DNA of 64,000 nucleotides from Platerodrilus igneus. Lineage: Eukaryota; Arthropoda; Insecta; Coleoptera; Lycidae. The notes under the pieces were generated by a model. The model was not told where the DNA came from. It made no database searches and saw only the letters and a program-made list of their open reading frames with translations. The DNA is taken from positions 1,116,001 to 1,180,000 of the forward strand of contig JARFIW010001087.1 in NCBI GenBank assembly GCA_036346225.1, given 5' to 3'. The position numbers and the translations under genes were made by a program. Positions 35,942 through 47,235 of the stretch are shown here, one piece after another; position 1 is the first letter of the stretch; the number at the start of each line of letters is the position of its first letter.

Positions 35942-36300
35942 TTGAATTATTGTCGTCACTCTCTGGATTATTATTATCACCAGCCTCAGAATATCATTTA
36001 AATTATTATATTACTTGAATTATTGTTGTCACACTTGGACTTATGACTTATTCTCACCAGCCTCAGAATTGGATTATTACACAACCTCGAATTATTGTTG
36101 TCACACTTGGAACATTTTCATCCGCCTCCAACTTAGAATTTATTACATCTCCCTCGAATTATTGTTGTCGTACTTAGACTTGAAATTTATTCTCACCGAC
36201 CTCAGAATTGGATTATTATATCCTCGAATTATTGTTGTCACACTTGGACTAATGCACCCCAAACTTAGAATATCATGACTTTTTCTCACCAGCCTCAGAG
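35942..36300. repeat. Minisatellite with ~65-75-bp units
   Basis: Five diverged units, each beginning near aattattgttgtcacacttgg and carrying ctcaccagcctcagaat. Unit lengths vary between about 55 and 75 bases. A + strand frame reads through the array (36015-36278) but is low-complexity repetition and not likely to be a gene. Confidence 0.85.
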
Positions 36301-36984
36301 CCCTATTATTATTATTATATTTTGGTTTAAATAAAGTCCCCAAAATCTACTTACGTTTAATCGGAAATAGAAATTTTTATCTTCCTCGCACTGTCTGTCA
36401 CTTAAACAATTTTCACTTTTAAATATTATTCTTGCGCGTTACACTTAGGTTCAAAGTGACGTACCTCGGCCTTTGTTGAGTTGAAAACTGAGTTGCGTTA
36501 TCATTGTCGCTGTTAATATATGTTTGATATCCCACTTCGTCTGTGGGCATGGCTTACAAGCCCGTCGCTAATCTTAACCAATGAGGTCGGTCTCTTTATT
36601 TAAAGTAGTTTCTGATGTAACATTCTCGGCCTTTCGAGTAATTGTTGTTCGCTTACAGCTGCTTCGTTATCAGACATGCGGTGTTTTGAGAAATATTATC
36701 GCTTTTCCATATTATACACAAATATCTGATGCAATTCGACTTTCAACTTTTATATATGCTTATTTATTTACGCATTTTTAATTACCTGTACTTATCAAAA
36801 ATAGTTAATTGTTTGTACGCACCTACACTACGATTCTTTAAGCTTTATTTCTTATCTCCGTATTATCATAACTGATTGGAATTCTTTTGAATGCGTGTTT
36901 AATTACATTTATTATGCTTACTTATAAATACGCGTGCTTCCACTGAAAAATATCGTTATTTGTATTACCTAAATTTACTAAAAC

Positions 36985-37274
36985 TCTATATACAGGGTGT
37001 TGAACATTCGCTATTTACCTAATGCATGAATTACTTATTTCTATGCTAACTATGCGTTTTATTGTCCTAAGATGTGTCGCTTAAAACTATTTATACTCTA
37101 TATACAGGGTGTTGAATGCTTACTATTTATAAACTATCTCAATTACTCAATTTTCTAATAAATAAATGCAGTTTTTTGTTTCCTATTATAATTTTTGATT
37201 ACTGCAGGACCTTTACTATAAAATACACCCTTAAACAACCCCTTATCACAGCAATATATATACATATATATACA

Positions 37275-37307
<33 letters not shown>

Positions 37308-37895
37308 CTGTTAAATGTAGCGATATAAAAATGAAGTAAAATGAATTTTCAAGCTGATTTCTGATGAAACTATTTTGGATTTTCGTATCATACTGTTATT
37401 TACTATTGTTATCGTTGCTGGACTTTTAGCCTGTGTCTGTTGTTTTGTGTAGATAAAACTTTTGGAGAATTGTACAAAAATAAATGATGTAACACGAGTG
37501 CTGTTTTCGTTTATGTATTTATTTAAACTCATCTTTGAAAGTGTGTTTTCTTATCAAAGCGCTTATTGTTCCAGCGTAATTGCATGTAGATTTACTAGGT
37601 TTTATCTTATCTTCCGCGTATTTATTTTATAGCTTGTTGAACACTCCTTAACGTGGTTTAATTACCTGTATGATTACTTCTCTGCTCAATACGCGTTCTA
37701 TTATTGGAAGATGTGCTTATTGGAATTGATTAAAGTTAATTACGGTCTATATAAAGGGTGTTAAATGCTTGCTAGTTACATAATGTGCGAATTATTTCCT
37801 GCTAAATAAATGCAGTTTTCTGATTCCCATTGCTATTTACAGTTACTACGCGACCCTTACTACTCAATACACCCCTAAACAACCTCTTATCACAG

Positions 37896-37930
<35 letters not shown>
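36985..37930. repeat. Dispersed repeat copies ending in TA microsatellites
   Basis: The phrase tatatacagggtgttgaa occurs near 36990 and 37102 and a variant near 37750. The segment from aaatgcagtttt through cacccctaaacaac...tatcacagcaa to a TA run occurs twice (about 37165-37306 and 37808-37927), and a related phrase lies near 28528. The TA runs always follow cagcaata. These look like copies of a microsatellite-associated mobile repeat. Confidence 0.6.
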
Positions 37931-37933
<3 letters not shown>

Positions 37934-38174
37934 CACGAGATATTTGCAGTTTGAAGTTGTGTATAAGAAAATGATATAAGATGTATCTGTAAATAAACTT
38001 TTATGAAAATAAAAAAGCGAATTTACCTATACAAATCGAGCTAATATTTGTATATCCATTAACAAAACTAAAACTTTATTGCTTCCCACGGGGAAGAAAT
38101 AACCATTGACTGTTTCGGTTTCTTGCGCCTCGTCAGAATGCAGTAGTTTCAAACACACCTTCTTCTGTTTGACC

Positions 38175-38396
38175 TAATCTTCTTTGGGAATTAAACCACT
38201 CAGGGTTGTTAAAATCGTCTTTATTTACGTTTCGATCCATGACCTGGTATCGTTGTCAAAATAATAAAAAATTTAAGACAACGATCTTAGGTCATGTATC
38301 AAAACGTAAATAAAGAAAATATTAACAACTCTGAGTGGTTGCCAAAGAAGATTAAGAAAAATACAAAAGAAACCACAACAAACATACAGGAAGTAT
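38175..38396. mobile_element. Inverted dimer of the short interspersed element
   Basis: Arms of about 85 bases (38175-38260 and about 38276-38353) are inverted copies containing acgtttcgatccatgacc and caacgatct phrases, with an A/T-rich centre. Right of the palindrome the sequence continues with ccacaacaaacatacagg, as in the 11363-11526 copy. It thus looks like one full copy joined head to head with a partial one. It lies just upstream of P450 exon 1 and provides an in-frame ATG (38294). Confidence 0.7.
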
Positions 38397-38563
38397 TTAC
38401 AAATCTTCTTGTGCGTCTCCCGTTTTTTGCTCCAAGGCAAATCGTATTTATAAAAAGACAAGATATTTGCAGTCCGCAATTTGAATTTGTATACATACAC
38501 ATTTATAATCAAGTGCTACCGGGTTATATTCTAATATTGTTATTTAATTTAAGGTTCACCAGT

Positions 38564-38817
38564 ATGAAGCAACTAATACCACTATGCGACAAAGTTGGAA
38601 AGATATTACTATCTACTACCCCTGCTACAATGTCAACTATAGCCTCTACTACCCAAACAGACACCATAATTAAAGCAAAGCCACATGGATGGGATTTAGC
38701 TAAACCATATTATAGCATACCTGGCCCTAAAGCATTACCTCTTATTGGAAATACCTGGAGATTTTTCCCATTTATTGGAGATCTTCATGGACATGATTAC
38801 TTTAAATTAAGCAAATT
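38564..38817 (+). CDS. Mitochondrial-clan cytochrome P450, exon 1
   Basis: Encodes the N-terminal 84 residues. After a Ser/Thr-rich leader consistent with a mitochondrial presequence (basic residues, no hydrophobic anchor) comes the proline-rich hinge YYSIPGPKALPLIGNTWRFF, typical of insect mitochondrial P450s (CYP12-like; IPGP then LPLIGN-WR). The start is the ATG at 38564; the frame is open upstream to 38294, but those codons come from an interspersed repeat. A 3' splice-like tttaatttaag sits at 38543-38553, so a 5' untranslated exon may exist. The exon ends at donor gtacgt in phase 2. Members of this clan act on steroids or foreign chemicals with electrons from adrenodoxin; the substrate here cannot be told. 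Confidence 0.82.
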
Positions 38818-38875
38818 GTACGTATACCTATAAATAACTATGGTACTTATTACTAATACGTGTATGGTGTTATAG

Positions 38876-38966
38876 GTTTCACAAAAAATACGGCAATATT
38901 GCAAGGTTAGGTGGTTTAAAATTACCGGATTTAGTAATGATATACGCTCTAGACGATATTGAATAT
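38876..38966 (+). CDS. Mitochondrial-clan cytochrome P450, exon 2
   Basis: Begins after acceptor ttatag; its first base completes the split Leu codon. It encodes FHKKYGNIARLGGLKLPDL then VMIYALDDIEY, the beta-1 region (HKKYG-I-RL-G; DP-DIE in relatives). Ends at donor gtaagt in phase 0. The first intron is 58 bp; the next is about 21 kb and holds most transposons of the window. Confidence 0.85.
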
Positions 38967-39450
38967 GTAAGTTTTTAAAAGAGCAATACATTAGATATCA
39001 TATTTGATTGAATACAGTATGGTAAACACAGTTAACAAGTTGAGAAAATGAATTTATTTTTATCTTTGCAAATTTTCAGCAGGTCCAAACTTTATTAAAA
39101 TTGCGTCAAGTAATATTAACACATTGAGTGCCACCATGGAGAACTTGTTATGAGAGTCGTGGCTACACATTTTTTTTCCTTAATTAACTTTTCTGACCTT
39201 AATATGTATATTGCTAATTGTTATTTTCTTAAAATTTTAGTAATTAGTGCGAAGTTTTGAAATTCTTTTGTCGGGCGGCATTTGTCCCCCGCGCCTACGA
39301 CTATTGATATTCTAATGGCCATGGGAACCCACGTATTGTACACGTGCACCACTAAATACCACCGTCGCTGCATCGTGCTATAAATCGTTTTGTTCATTCG
39401 TGTTTGAGGCGCTTAGTGTTGAAGTTTGTATTTGTTGCGTGTAATATAAA

Positions 39451-40480
39451 ATGAGTTATGAAGGTACACAAATTAGATTGCAAAAGTTGTGGGCTGATGT
39501 GCTATCTGCTGATGAAAGAGATTTTTGACCTGTTGAAAGTGAATGTGAACCTTCTTATTCTTCGAGTTCATCTGACGACGATCCAGAAACACCCAGAAAA
39601 AAATTATGGTTCACAATAGTCCCAAAAGACAAATGCTACCTTTACCAGTGGGAAAGTTTTATAGCGTACGTCGACGTGTTTTGCCTGATTCTACAGTTAG
39701 GCGGTCTTCTGAATCGTTTACTTTATCTGCAAAAAAGAATGTGAAATTAATAGAACCCATTAAGTCATCCAATTGTGAGCATATACCGGCTTATTCTGCT
39801 TCAAATGAAATAGATAAGCTTATAGAGCAAGTGATTGCACAAAATACAAACTATTGTTCTGAAACTGAAGAGGAATTAGTAACCCAAAGTCATACAAGAA
39901 GTACAATAATCTGGTCATCAGTTATTGGTGCGTATATGAAAAAGTATGATTTTTGTGAACAAAAACCCAGTATTTATCCGTTTGTTTATGATTTATATGA
40001 TAAGCCACCTTACGAGTTTTATAAACTTATGATATCTGATGAAATATTTCAACTATTTGTAAATGAAACGAATTTGTATGCTGAGCAAGAGTTGTTCTAT
40101 AAATTTCTACAAAAAATACCTCATCTAAGGTTGCGTGATATTTGATTATCCATTGACCAAATTTCTGATCCATTTACTTATTATGTTATTATTGTGTTAA
40201 TAAATAGATTAATTTAATTGATTTCACTTAAAGTTCCGCCTGATAGTGTTATTTTAAATAAATTTTTGTATCTCTGTCGATTTCTGAATAAGTACCAATC
40301 TATTTGATAAGCAGTAAAAATTTATAAATGGTTAAGAATTATCTTTTTTTATAATAACTACTTACACATAGTTAAAAATCGATAGTCGCTCTTTTTGGAA
40401 ATGTATCAAACAAAAGTCCAGTTAGTTTGTAAACCTTGTAATATGCACTTTGTACAAAGTTTCCCATTAGTACTTCTGAC
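39451..40480 (+). pseudogene. piggyBac-like transposase, broken and internally deleted
   Basis: Begins with an ATG at 39451 (SYEGTQIRLQKLW), has a TGA after about 25 codons and shifts to the frame 39606-40145. That frame carries the piggyBac N-terminal region, ending KPPYEFYKLMISDEIFQLF then VNETNLYAEQ, the usual P-E-F-F...IV-ETN-YA motif. The catalytic DDD core is absent. At 40395-40450 a separate frame reads VQLVCKPCNMHF, similar to the C-terminal cysteine-rich finger of piggyBac transposases. A TTAA followed by cacattgagtgcc at about 39116 could be the left end; no matching right end was found. Confidence 0.6.
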
Positions 40481-40747
40481 CGTGGTAAACACATGGCTCC
40501 ATTTATACATGCTGTTAACGGCATTATTATTAAACCATAAAATTGTATTAAAGCAAAAAATGAAACATTATGTTAGTGTCATATGTCATATACAGTGTGA
40601 GAAAACTCATTAAAAATCAATTAGTGCTAATGGGTTTTTAATGAGAAAACTCATTAAAAAAGCTATTAAAAAGCAATTAGTGGTGGTCATAAGGGGGCAA
40701 TTTTTTCGTATTCAATTTAGTATTCGACAGTAGCTAGAACGGTAAAC

Positions 40748-41060
40748 ATGAGCGTCTCCAAGCTGATTAACGTTTCTCAACTTCTTGGGAATAAAGTGAA
40801 ACCGACAAATGAGCGATTTGGATTATGGCTGTTGGCAGAAAATATGTGCAACAATAATCTGGTGACAGATATTGGGAATAATTGTTATGTCGAAGGCGAA
40901 CAGAAAACAGATGCTGACTGGCGGACTACACACACCAATTACAGAACCATTTTGTGACAATATAATGTTGGTTAAAATTTGCGACGTTTCTGACGCCGAA
41001 CAAACATCTGCAAATAAAAGGATGTTTATCCTAAAAAAAGAAATTTTGTGGTGCATTTAA
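40748..41060 (+). pseudogene. Relic copy of the ~100-residue orphan gene
   Basis: Starts MSVSKLINVSQLLGNK exactly as the gene at 15305-15610, changes frame at about 40900 (a few extra bases around aacagaaaacag) and continues to the same C-terminal end (KRMFILKKEILWCI). The conserved start supports placing the start of the intact copy at 15610. Confidence 0.75.
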
Positions 41061-41152
41061 CAGCTATCTACGAAGAAAGTTCGACCGATTTGTTTCCGCT
41101 AGGCATGGTGTAAAAAGCTAAGCTTCCGTTTTCTCTGGAAAGCACTTACAAG

Positions 41153-41395
41153 ATGGTACAGAGAGTAAAAGAAATTATCAGAAAAGAAGACCTCGAATGC
41201 ATTAATAAAAAATTCCAAAATCCTATATGTGTTGCATACAAAGTGGAACTAGCAGATGTTAAGTTGGAAACTTTATTGGAGGAACTACCAGATATATTAG
41301 ACGGGCTCAAAAAAGATTATTACTATCTTTTTGACATGGATGAAACCCAAGATTTTGCGGGTATATTTAGCAAGATGGAGATGTGTAATTACTGA
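41153..41395 (+). pseudogene. Relic 5' end of the 663-residue orphan gene
   Basis: An 80-residue frame matching residues 1-80 of the protein at 13222-15213 (MVQRVKEIIRKEDLECINKK), cut at FSKMEMCNY where the sequence jumps to another part of the element. The next 200-odd bases (41396-41640) resemble arm sequence near 18310-18420. Confidence 0.8.
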
Positions 41396-41752
41396 GTTTT
41401 TTTCTACCTTTTACGAGGGAATCGGAAGTTGACAGACATCGAGCATCTAATTCTCTATTTGGTATGGAGTACTTGCCGGTTCTAGAAATAATTACGTGCT
41501 ACCGACTGCTATGCGGAAAATTTGGTTCTAGGAAATGAGCAACCTACGAAAGCACAGAATACTCGGTATTAATGCTAATTGGTATAGTTCCCCGCTGAAT
41601 CCATAATATCGTTCGGCTGTCTTCGGAAACCTTCGGTTTGCATTCTATAGGGAGCATAAAGCAGCTACGCAACAGTAAACATTTAGTTTATAAGTTAGTT
41701 CGCTTACAAGTTTCACCAAAGCCCTATAGTGCGGATTTTGTTTTGTACTAAA

Positions 41753-42124
41753 ATGGTACCTGCAAACGTTTTTAAATGTGAGCCCTGTCACGTCTACTTT
41801 ACCAGGAGGGATGCTCTCAAACTGCACCAGAACAAATGTGGTGTAACATCGTCCAGGGTTAAGCTTATACATCCGTCAGCAGCAAAGTACTTAAACTGTA
41901 TGTCTTGCGGTATCGCTTTTACGAGAATGGACAGCTTACAGCGACACAAGGAAAAACAGCGCGGTATGTCATTAAGCCGTAAACGTTCAGCTCTGCCAGC
42001 TGTTAAAGGGTCTTGTACGAAACAACCACGAATTATGTATAAATTATGCGATTTCGAAATGGAAAAGACTACCTATGCCGCACACTTGAGAAGCAACAGA
42101 CATAAAAATGCAGACTTACCATAA
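41753..42124 (+). pseudogene. Truncated zinc-finger gene of the Polinton-like relic
   Basis: Begins at the conserved ATG and keeps three fingers (CEPC, CMSC and YKLC in place of CKVC, so the third has lost its first Cys). It ends after RSNRHKNADLP, where the family sequence is cut off. Two residues after the first finger are also missing relative to element 1 (KCGV for KCRGV). Confidence 0.75.
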
Positions 42125-42777
42125 ATTTACAATATGAGGAAAAATCACTACACAAAACGATTGTTTAAATCTCGATGAACTTACACAAAGCGTGTGGAAC
42201 TAATAGGCTTTACTAATCAGACCGCGTTATATACGGTTTGAAATAATTAACCGTTAGTCGATCTGTATTACAAAAGGAAGTTTGCATTTCCCTAAATACT
42301 TAGTCGAGGACGTACAAGAAAGTACATTCTGTTATTAATAATCTACAAGAAATTATACGCAAATTTTCTAATGCACGACATTGAAATACATTTCTTGTAT
42401 TTTCAAACATATCGTCAATAATATAATTAATAAAGAGAAACACTGCTGTCACTTCTACTTCACATAATTGTAAAGAAATTAGTTTTGGAAGCGAAATGTT
42501 TTTTCCAAAGTACATATTTAGCGTTGCCCATATAATTATTTGTGACGTACTTAGTAATTAGGAAAATGTTAAACCAGAAATTGTTACCCGTATAAAATTT
42601 TAAAAAACCGCGGATTTGAATATTCTAAAAACAGTACATTACTGTTTGAAAACGGTTTTAAATATTAAACACTTATGGTTTATAAAGAACTCATTTATAA
42701 AATCCCCGCGGTTTTAGATTTCTCGGGAAATGGTTGTTTAAAGCATGCAAAAATTTTGAGGTTTGGGAGTCTTTAAA

Positions 42778-43395
42778 AGTGTAACTTTGTAAGGGGTGGT
42801 CGGATTTTAACTCTGTTTGCGGATTCGAATTCTGCGTAAAATTCTAAGTTAGTTTGACATGTCGTATGTCTAAAAAATTTATAAGGACAGTCAGAAATCG
42901 CTAGCAGCAAAAAATCTAAAAATTGGGGTAGCTCTCTGGAGGATGATGCAATCTAAAAAATTCCTAGAAATTCGGGTAGCTGAGAAAAATCTAATATTAA
43001 TTGATACCAAACAATATCGATTTATCTCGAAAGATGCAATGGCTAGTCGAAGAAAACTATTTGTTAGGTTTGCTTATAGAGCATAGAGCAAAATTTATAG
43101 GTTTAGGACTTTAAAGGGGTATAACTTTGCAGGGGGTGGTCCGATTTTAAATCTGTTTGCAGATTCGGATTCTGCATAAAATTCTAGACTAATTTGATGT
43201 ATTGCATGACTAAAAAAATTTATAACGACGGTCAAAAATCTCTACTAGCAGAAAATCTTAAAATTGGAGTAACTCTCTGGGGGATGATGCAATCTGAAAA
43301 TTCCTAGAGGTTCGGGTAGCTGAAAAAAATGTAATATTAATTGATACCCAACAAAATAGGTTTATCTCGAAAGATGCAATGGCTAGTCGATGAAA
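42778..43395. repeat. Two subterminal repeat units in the relic
   Basis: Units at about 42778-43050 and 43116-43395 share gtataactttg...ggtggtccgattttaa, gactaaaaaattta and attgatacc phrases, spaced about 340 bases apart like the pair in element 2. Confidence 0.75.
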
Positions 43396-43766
43396 ACGGA
43401 GATTCATCTCCGCATTTCCTCCTAGGAGATTTATCTCCACATTTCCTCCTTATGGGAATTTACATCTCCACCTGTAGATTTTGATGAACTGTATTTTCTA
43501 AGCCATAAGCGCCACATGTCTACAAAATCGAAAGCCTACTACGTCAGTGTTTAGGAGTAAAATTAAAAGATTTCATATTAGTGTTTTTTTTAATCTGTGA
43601 GCACCACTTAGTTGGGCACACCTCAAAACGCTCGTATACCGAATGTTTTTAGAATCTGTTGAGTAATAACGATTTTGTAGCTTAATGAAACATGTAAAAT
43701 CCTATATCATTTCTACCACTTTATTGTGAAAATCAACTAATCCCTCCATAAACATCGAAACAGTTA

Positions 43767-45974
43767 GATGTATTTCAAACTTTCATGGGCTCTTGCGCAG
43801 AACACCAATTTAAGTTTAAGTGACTTACGTTAAAGTGCATCCTAAAAGCATTGACAACTCAGCGGTCGATTTTTAATTCATCTGCCATGTATTTGCGTGT
43901 TTAAGATTTGTGGTTCATTATTACTGTTTTTGATTATTATTTATGAGAATTCAACCTTGATTCAACTTCAACCAGTTTTTTTCGAAACTACTGCAGCCAA
44001 ATATAGTTTTTTTTGTATGTATAATGCAGGGTTCAATTCAATTAGAAGAATAAGGTTTGGCTTTACAGATTATTTTGTTATTCCTGAGCTTTACACTTTA
44101 CAATAAGTCATCGCAAGAAAAGAGAGAAATTATTTGTAGTGTGCATAAGTTTATGAGCGAAGAAAAGAATGGAATACTTGTCATTTCTATGAATAATCTA
44201 CAAGAACGAGTAGCAACAGCAACTGGAGTTGGACTAAACACAGTCAAGCGAATTATTTCAAAAACGAAGAGCTAGCCGGAGAGTGGCAAATTTGTATCTC
44301 CAAGAAAGAAAATTAATAAGAGTAGTCATAAATCTAATGTGGACCAATTTGAGGAAGAAATTGTTCGAACGACTGTATACAATAATCCAAGCATTTATAA
44401 GCGAAGACCTACCAAGCCACATTTGAGGAACTAAAAAATGATGATCGTGTTAATTTTACTGAAACATTGTCATCGTTTGTGCGCCTTATACATAAATTGA
44501 GTTTTCAGTAGGATAAAACGCAAGATAATCGAAAAATGTTATTTAAAAAACTGACATTAGTAAAAGGCTAGTTGAGTTTTTACGGCAATTAAAGCAATAC
44601 AAGAAAGAAGGAAAATTCATTACATACTATGATGAAACATGTTTGCCTGTCTCACATACGGTTCCCATAGCTTTGAATAATAGCAGTAGTAAATGTTTAA
44701 AAGTACCAGTAGCCAAGGGTCAACGTCTGATTATTCTTCATTATTGTGGTAATAAGGGATTTACGCCGAACGTTTTGTTAATGTTTAAATCGGTTCTTAA
44801 AACGGGGGAAGATTCCTTCCAAATTGTGAAATGATTTCAGTTTTAGTAAATGCAACATACCACAATGTGACAACAGAACGTACTCCTAGATGTTCTTGGA
44901 AAAAAGGAGATATGCAGAAATGGTTAACAGAGAAAGAAATTGTGTATGATGTGCGTGAAACAAAAAGTGAACTGTTTTCACAAATACAGATGAGCAAACT
45001 TAGTTATAAAAGTTATGTTGTCCATGCACTTTTAGAAGAATATGGGCATGTTGTTCTTTGTCTATCGCCTAACCATCCAGAGCTAAACCCAATGAAAAAA
45101 TATGGGCATCCGTTAAAAACTATGTTGCAGCACACAACACAACTATTAAGTTAGGCGTTGTAAGAAAAATAGCAGAGACAAGTTAAGTGTCATTGTTGTT
45201 AAGGTTTGGGAAAATATTTGTTCACGTGTAGAAAAGATTGAAGACCAGTATCTGAAAAGAGAATATATAATGGACGATATTGATGATACAACGATCATGC
45301 TTAAGGAAGATTCAGATCCCTCAGATTTATATGCAAGTTTTGATGAAGAGATTTTAATCTGCACGCCATTATTACAATATTATAATATTAAGTTATCTCT
45401 CAATAACTGACTGCTGTTAGAACTTTTCTGGTAGATTGTTACCGTTGACAAATGGATGCGATGCATTAATCATGTCATTGATAAGTAAACAAGAATGTGC
45501 AGCTTAGATAGCATGCTTGACAAACTGTTAAACCGCTAATTATTATTAATGTTGGGCATAGCAACTCTGGTAGTGATAGTTTTTATGATTTTTTAGATTA
45601 AATTTCTTTGAAATATGCATTCTTAAAAAATAATAAGACGACAGTAGTATTTTGGCTACCAAGAGTTTAAAAATTTTAGCCTGTCTATTTTCATCTACAC
45701 ACGCACAAAAACATGATACAGAAAAAGAACAATAAACATTAAACAAAAAAGTTACAGGTTCTGCACACAAAATATTGTAATTTTAAATTTATATTATGTT
45801 GATAAATTACAGGTTATGCAAGCCACACAGCATACCGGGTTAGTTAATTCAGAATATGCATTCGGAAAATTAATGTTTTTAGATTTCATTTATATTGTAT
45901 TGTTCTTTCTATTTATACGACACCTCTCTTTCTTCATTGCATATCTGACAGCCCACGAGATTTTGAAAAACCTG
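43767..45974 (+). mobile_element. Tc1-like element inserted at a TA within mariner copy 1
   Basis: Flanked by TA on both sides (43765-43766 and 45975-45976). Its ends form a diverged inverted repeat: left gatgtatttcaaactttc then atgggct, right complement acaggtttttcaaaatctc then gtgggct. Removing it rejoins the two parts of mariner copy 1 in register with mariner copy 2. Confidence 0.7.
44057..45410 (+). pseudogene. Tc1-like DDE transposase, dead
   Basis: Pieces in three frames. The N-terminal DNA-binding part reads LQERVATATGVGLNTVKRI. The catalytic part has ITYYDETCLPVSHT (first Asp present), GQRLIILHYCGNKGFTPNVL, then VLVNATYHN, where relatives have V-M-D-N-A-x-Y-H-N, so the second Asp is gone, and LSPNHPELNPMKK, where the third acidic residue (NPIE) is Lys. 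It ends with an acidic tail at about 45410. It matches the DDE_3/IS630 family common in arthropods. Two of three catalytic residues are lost besides frame breaks. Confidence 0.7.
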
Positions 45975-46185
45975 TAATTGTCAAAAGTGACGTTATTTTG
46001 GTGTAAGAAAATTATCACAGTTTCTCTAGAATTAATGAAAAATTTAACATTTAAAAATTTTTAGTATAAGAGTTTAGAAATTGTACGTATTGTCAGTATT
46101 AATGTGCTTTCTGTAAGAGAAGCTGCGATAGAACTAATAGTAATACCGTTTTTGCAGCTAAATCAATTATGCACGCACATTACTT

Positions 46186-47235
46186 CATCATCATCATCAT
46201 CATCATTAGGTCTTCAGTCCTAGAACTGGTTAGATGCGTACCATCATTGTTCCCTATTCTGAACTAACCTACAGATTTCCCTGAAATATGCACAGTTTGC
46301 ATCTATAACTGTCTGATCTAGGACTACATCTACCTCTTTTTTCCTATCTGTGCTTGTAATATATCGCATACTATTCCCCAAAAATGCCTTAGAACGTATT
46401 CCGCCCTACTATTTCTCTTTTTCTCTAGATATACTTGTTCCCCTACTATTTCTGTAACTTATTTGTTATTATCTTTGTCTTTCCATGCTATCGTCCTCAT
46501 ACATCTGAAGCACAGCATTTCAAAAGGCTGCTACCGTTTTTCTGTCTGCGTTTCAGACTGCCCGTATTTCATAGGCATACTGTGCTGTGCTCCACACATA
46601 TGCTTTCAACAATTTTCTTCTTAATCTATGTTTGTTGTCTTTCCTCATAGGCGCTGTTCTTTCTTGTTAGATGCAGTTTGATCACTTTCTATTGTTTTAC
46701 AGTTATATGCCCTATTTCTCCGACCTTCAATGGTTGTGAAGGGAGGTAAGCAGCCTGTGGCTGCCCAGTTCCCCCAACACTTAACCATTTGGCGATTTAT
46801 TATATTTTCCAATTTATCTTTTCGCACAGTCAACATTAGTTGCAGGTATTTCGCAACCAACAACTAGTTGTTTATACAAATCATCAGATTTATCTGCGCT
46901 TATTTTTTCGTCATTAGGTTTTCCGTCTCAAAACTGGTTGGACACGTACCTGCACTTATTTATATTCTGAGCTAGCCTACATAGTTCCCTGAAATTCTCA
47001 CACAGCATATGTATTCAGCTCGTTCCCTTTCTATTGTTTTCTAATTTTATACCCTATTTTACCGAGATTCAGTGAAGGAAGTTAACAACCTGTGGCTACC
47101 AAGACCCCCAACACTTAGACATTTGCCGAAATAATGGTTTTCCAGTAAATCCTTTCACACACTTAACATTATTCGAGAATATTGCCCAACCAATTCTTGT
47201 AGTTACTTATAATAATCATCATGTTTAAGCACAGT
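46186..47235 (-). mobile_element. Two LINE 3'-end fragments in tandem
   Basis: On the minus strand the LINE 3' end (segment ending near the phrase aacca-ttctaggactgaag) occurs at 46200-46460 and again at about 46905-47100, each in the same direction as the larger copy at 47236. The first also has a part corresponding to 47500-47740 (RT C-terminal region) at 46435-46665. A (atc)n run at 46186-46207 forms the 3' tail, as in RTE-type LINEs. Confidence 0.55.

Larger units (their letters stand above)
40597..43530. mobile_element. Relic of the Polinton-like family (third copy)
   Basis: In order along the + strand: hairpin sequences of the element centre (40597-40680), the ~100-residue gene, the first 80 codons of the 663-residue gene, a jump to the motif ttttacgagggaat..., a jump to the zinc-finger gene, then two copies of the subterminal repeat (42778-43395). 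No terminal AG/CT repeat or target duplication is visible, so it is internally deleted and has lost its ends. It is flanked by piggyBac remains on the left and a mariner on the right. Confidence 0.75.
43535..46180 (+). mobile_element. mariner copy 1, split by a nested Tc1-like element
   Basis: 43535-43766 and 45975-46180 match, in order, the reverse complement of the second mariner's right part (56342 down to about 55970). The second segment includes a transposase N-terminal piece (SINVLSVREAAIEL against the helix-turn-helix region of the other copy). The 3' part is missing, apparently cut where LINE sequence begins near 46186. Confidence 0.65.

Noticed and set aside
36015..36278. 87-residue open frame
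   Set aside because: Reads through a 65-75-bp minisatellite; repetition explains it.
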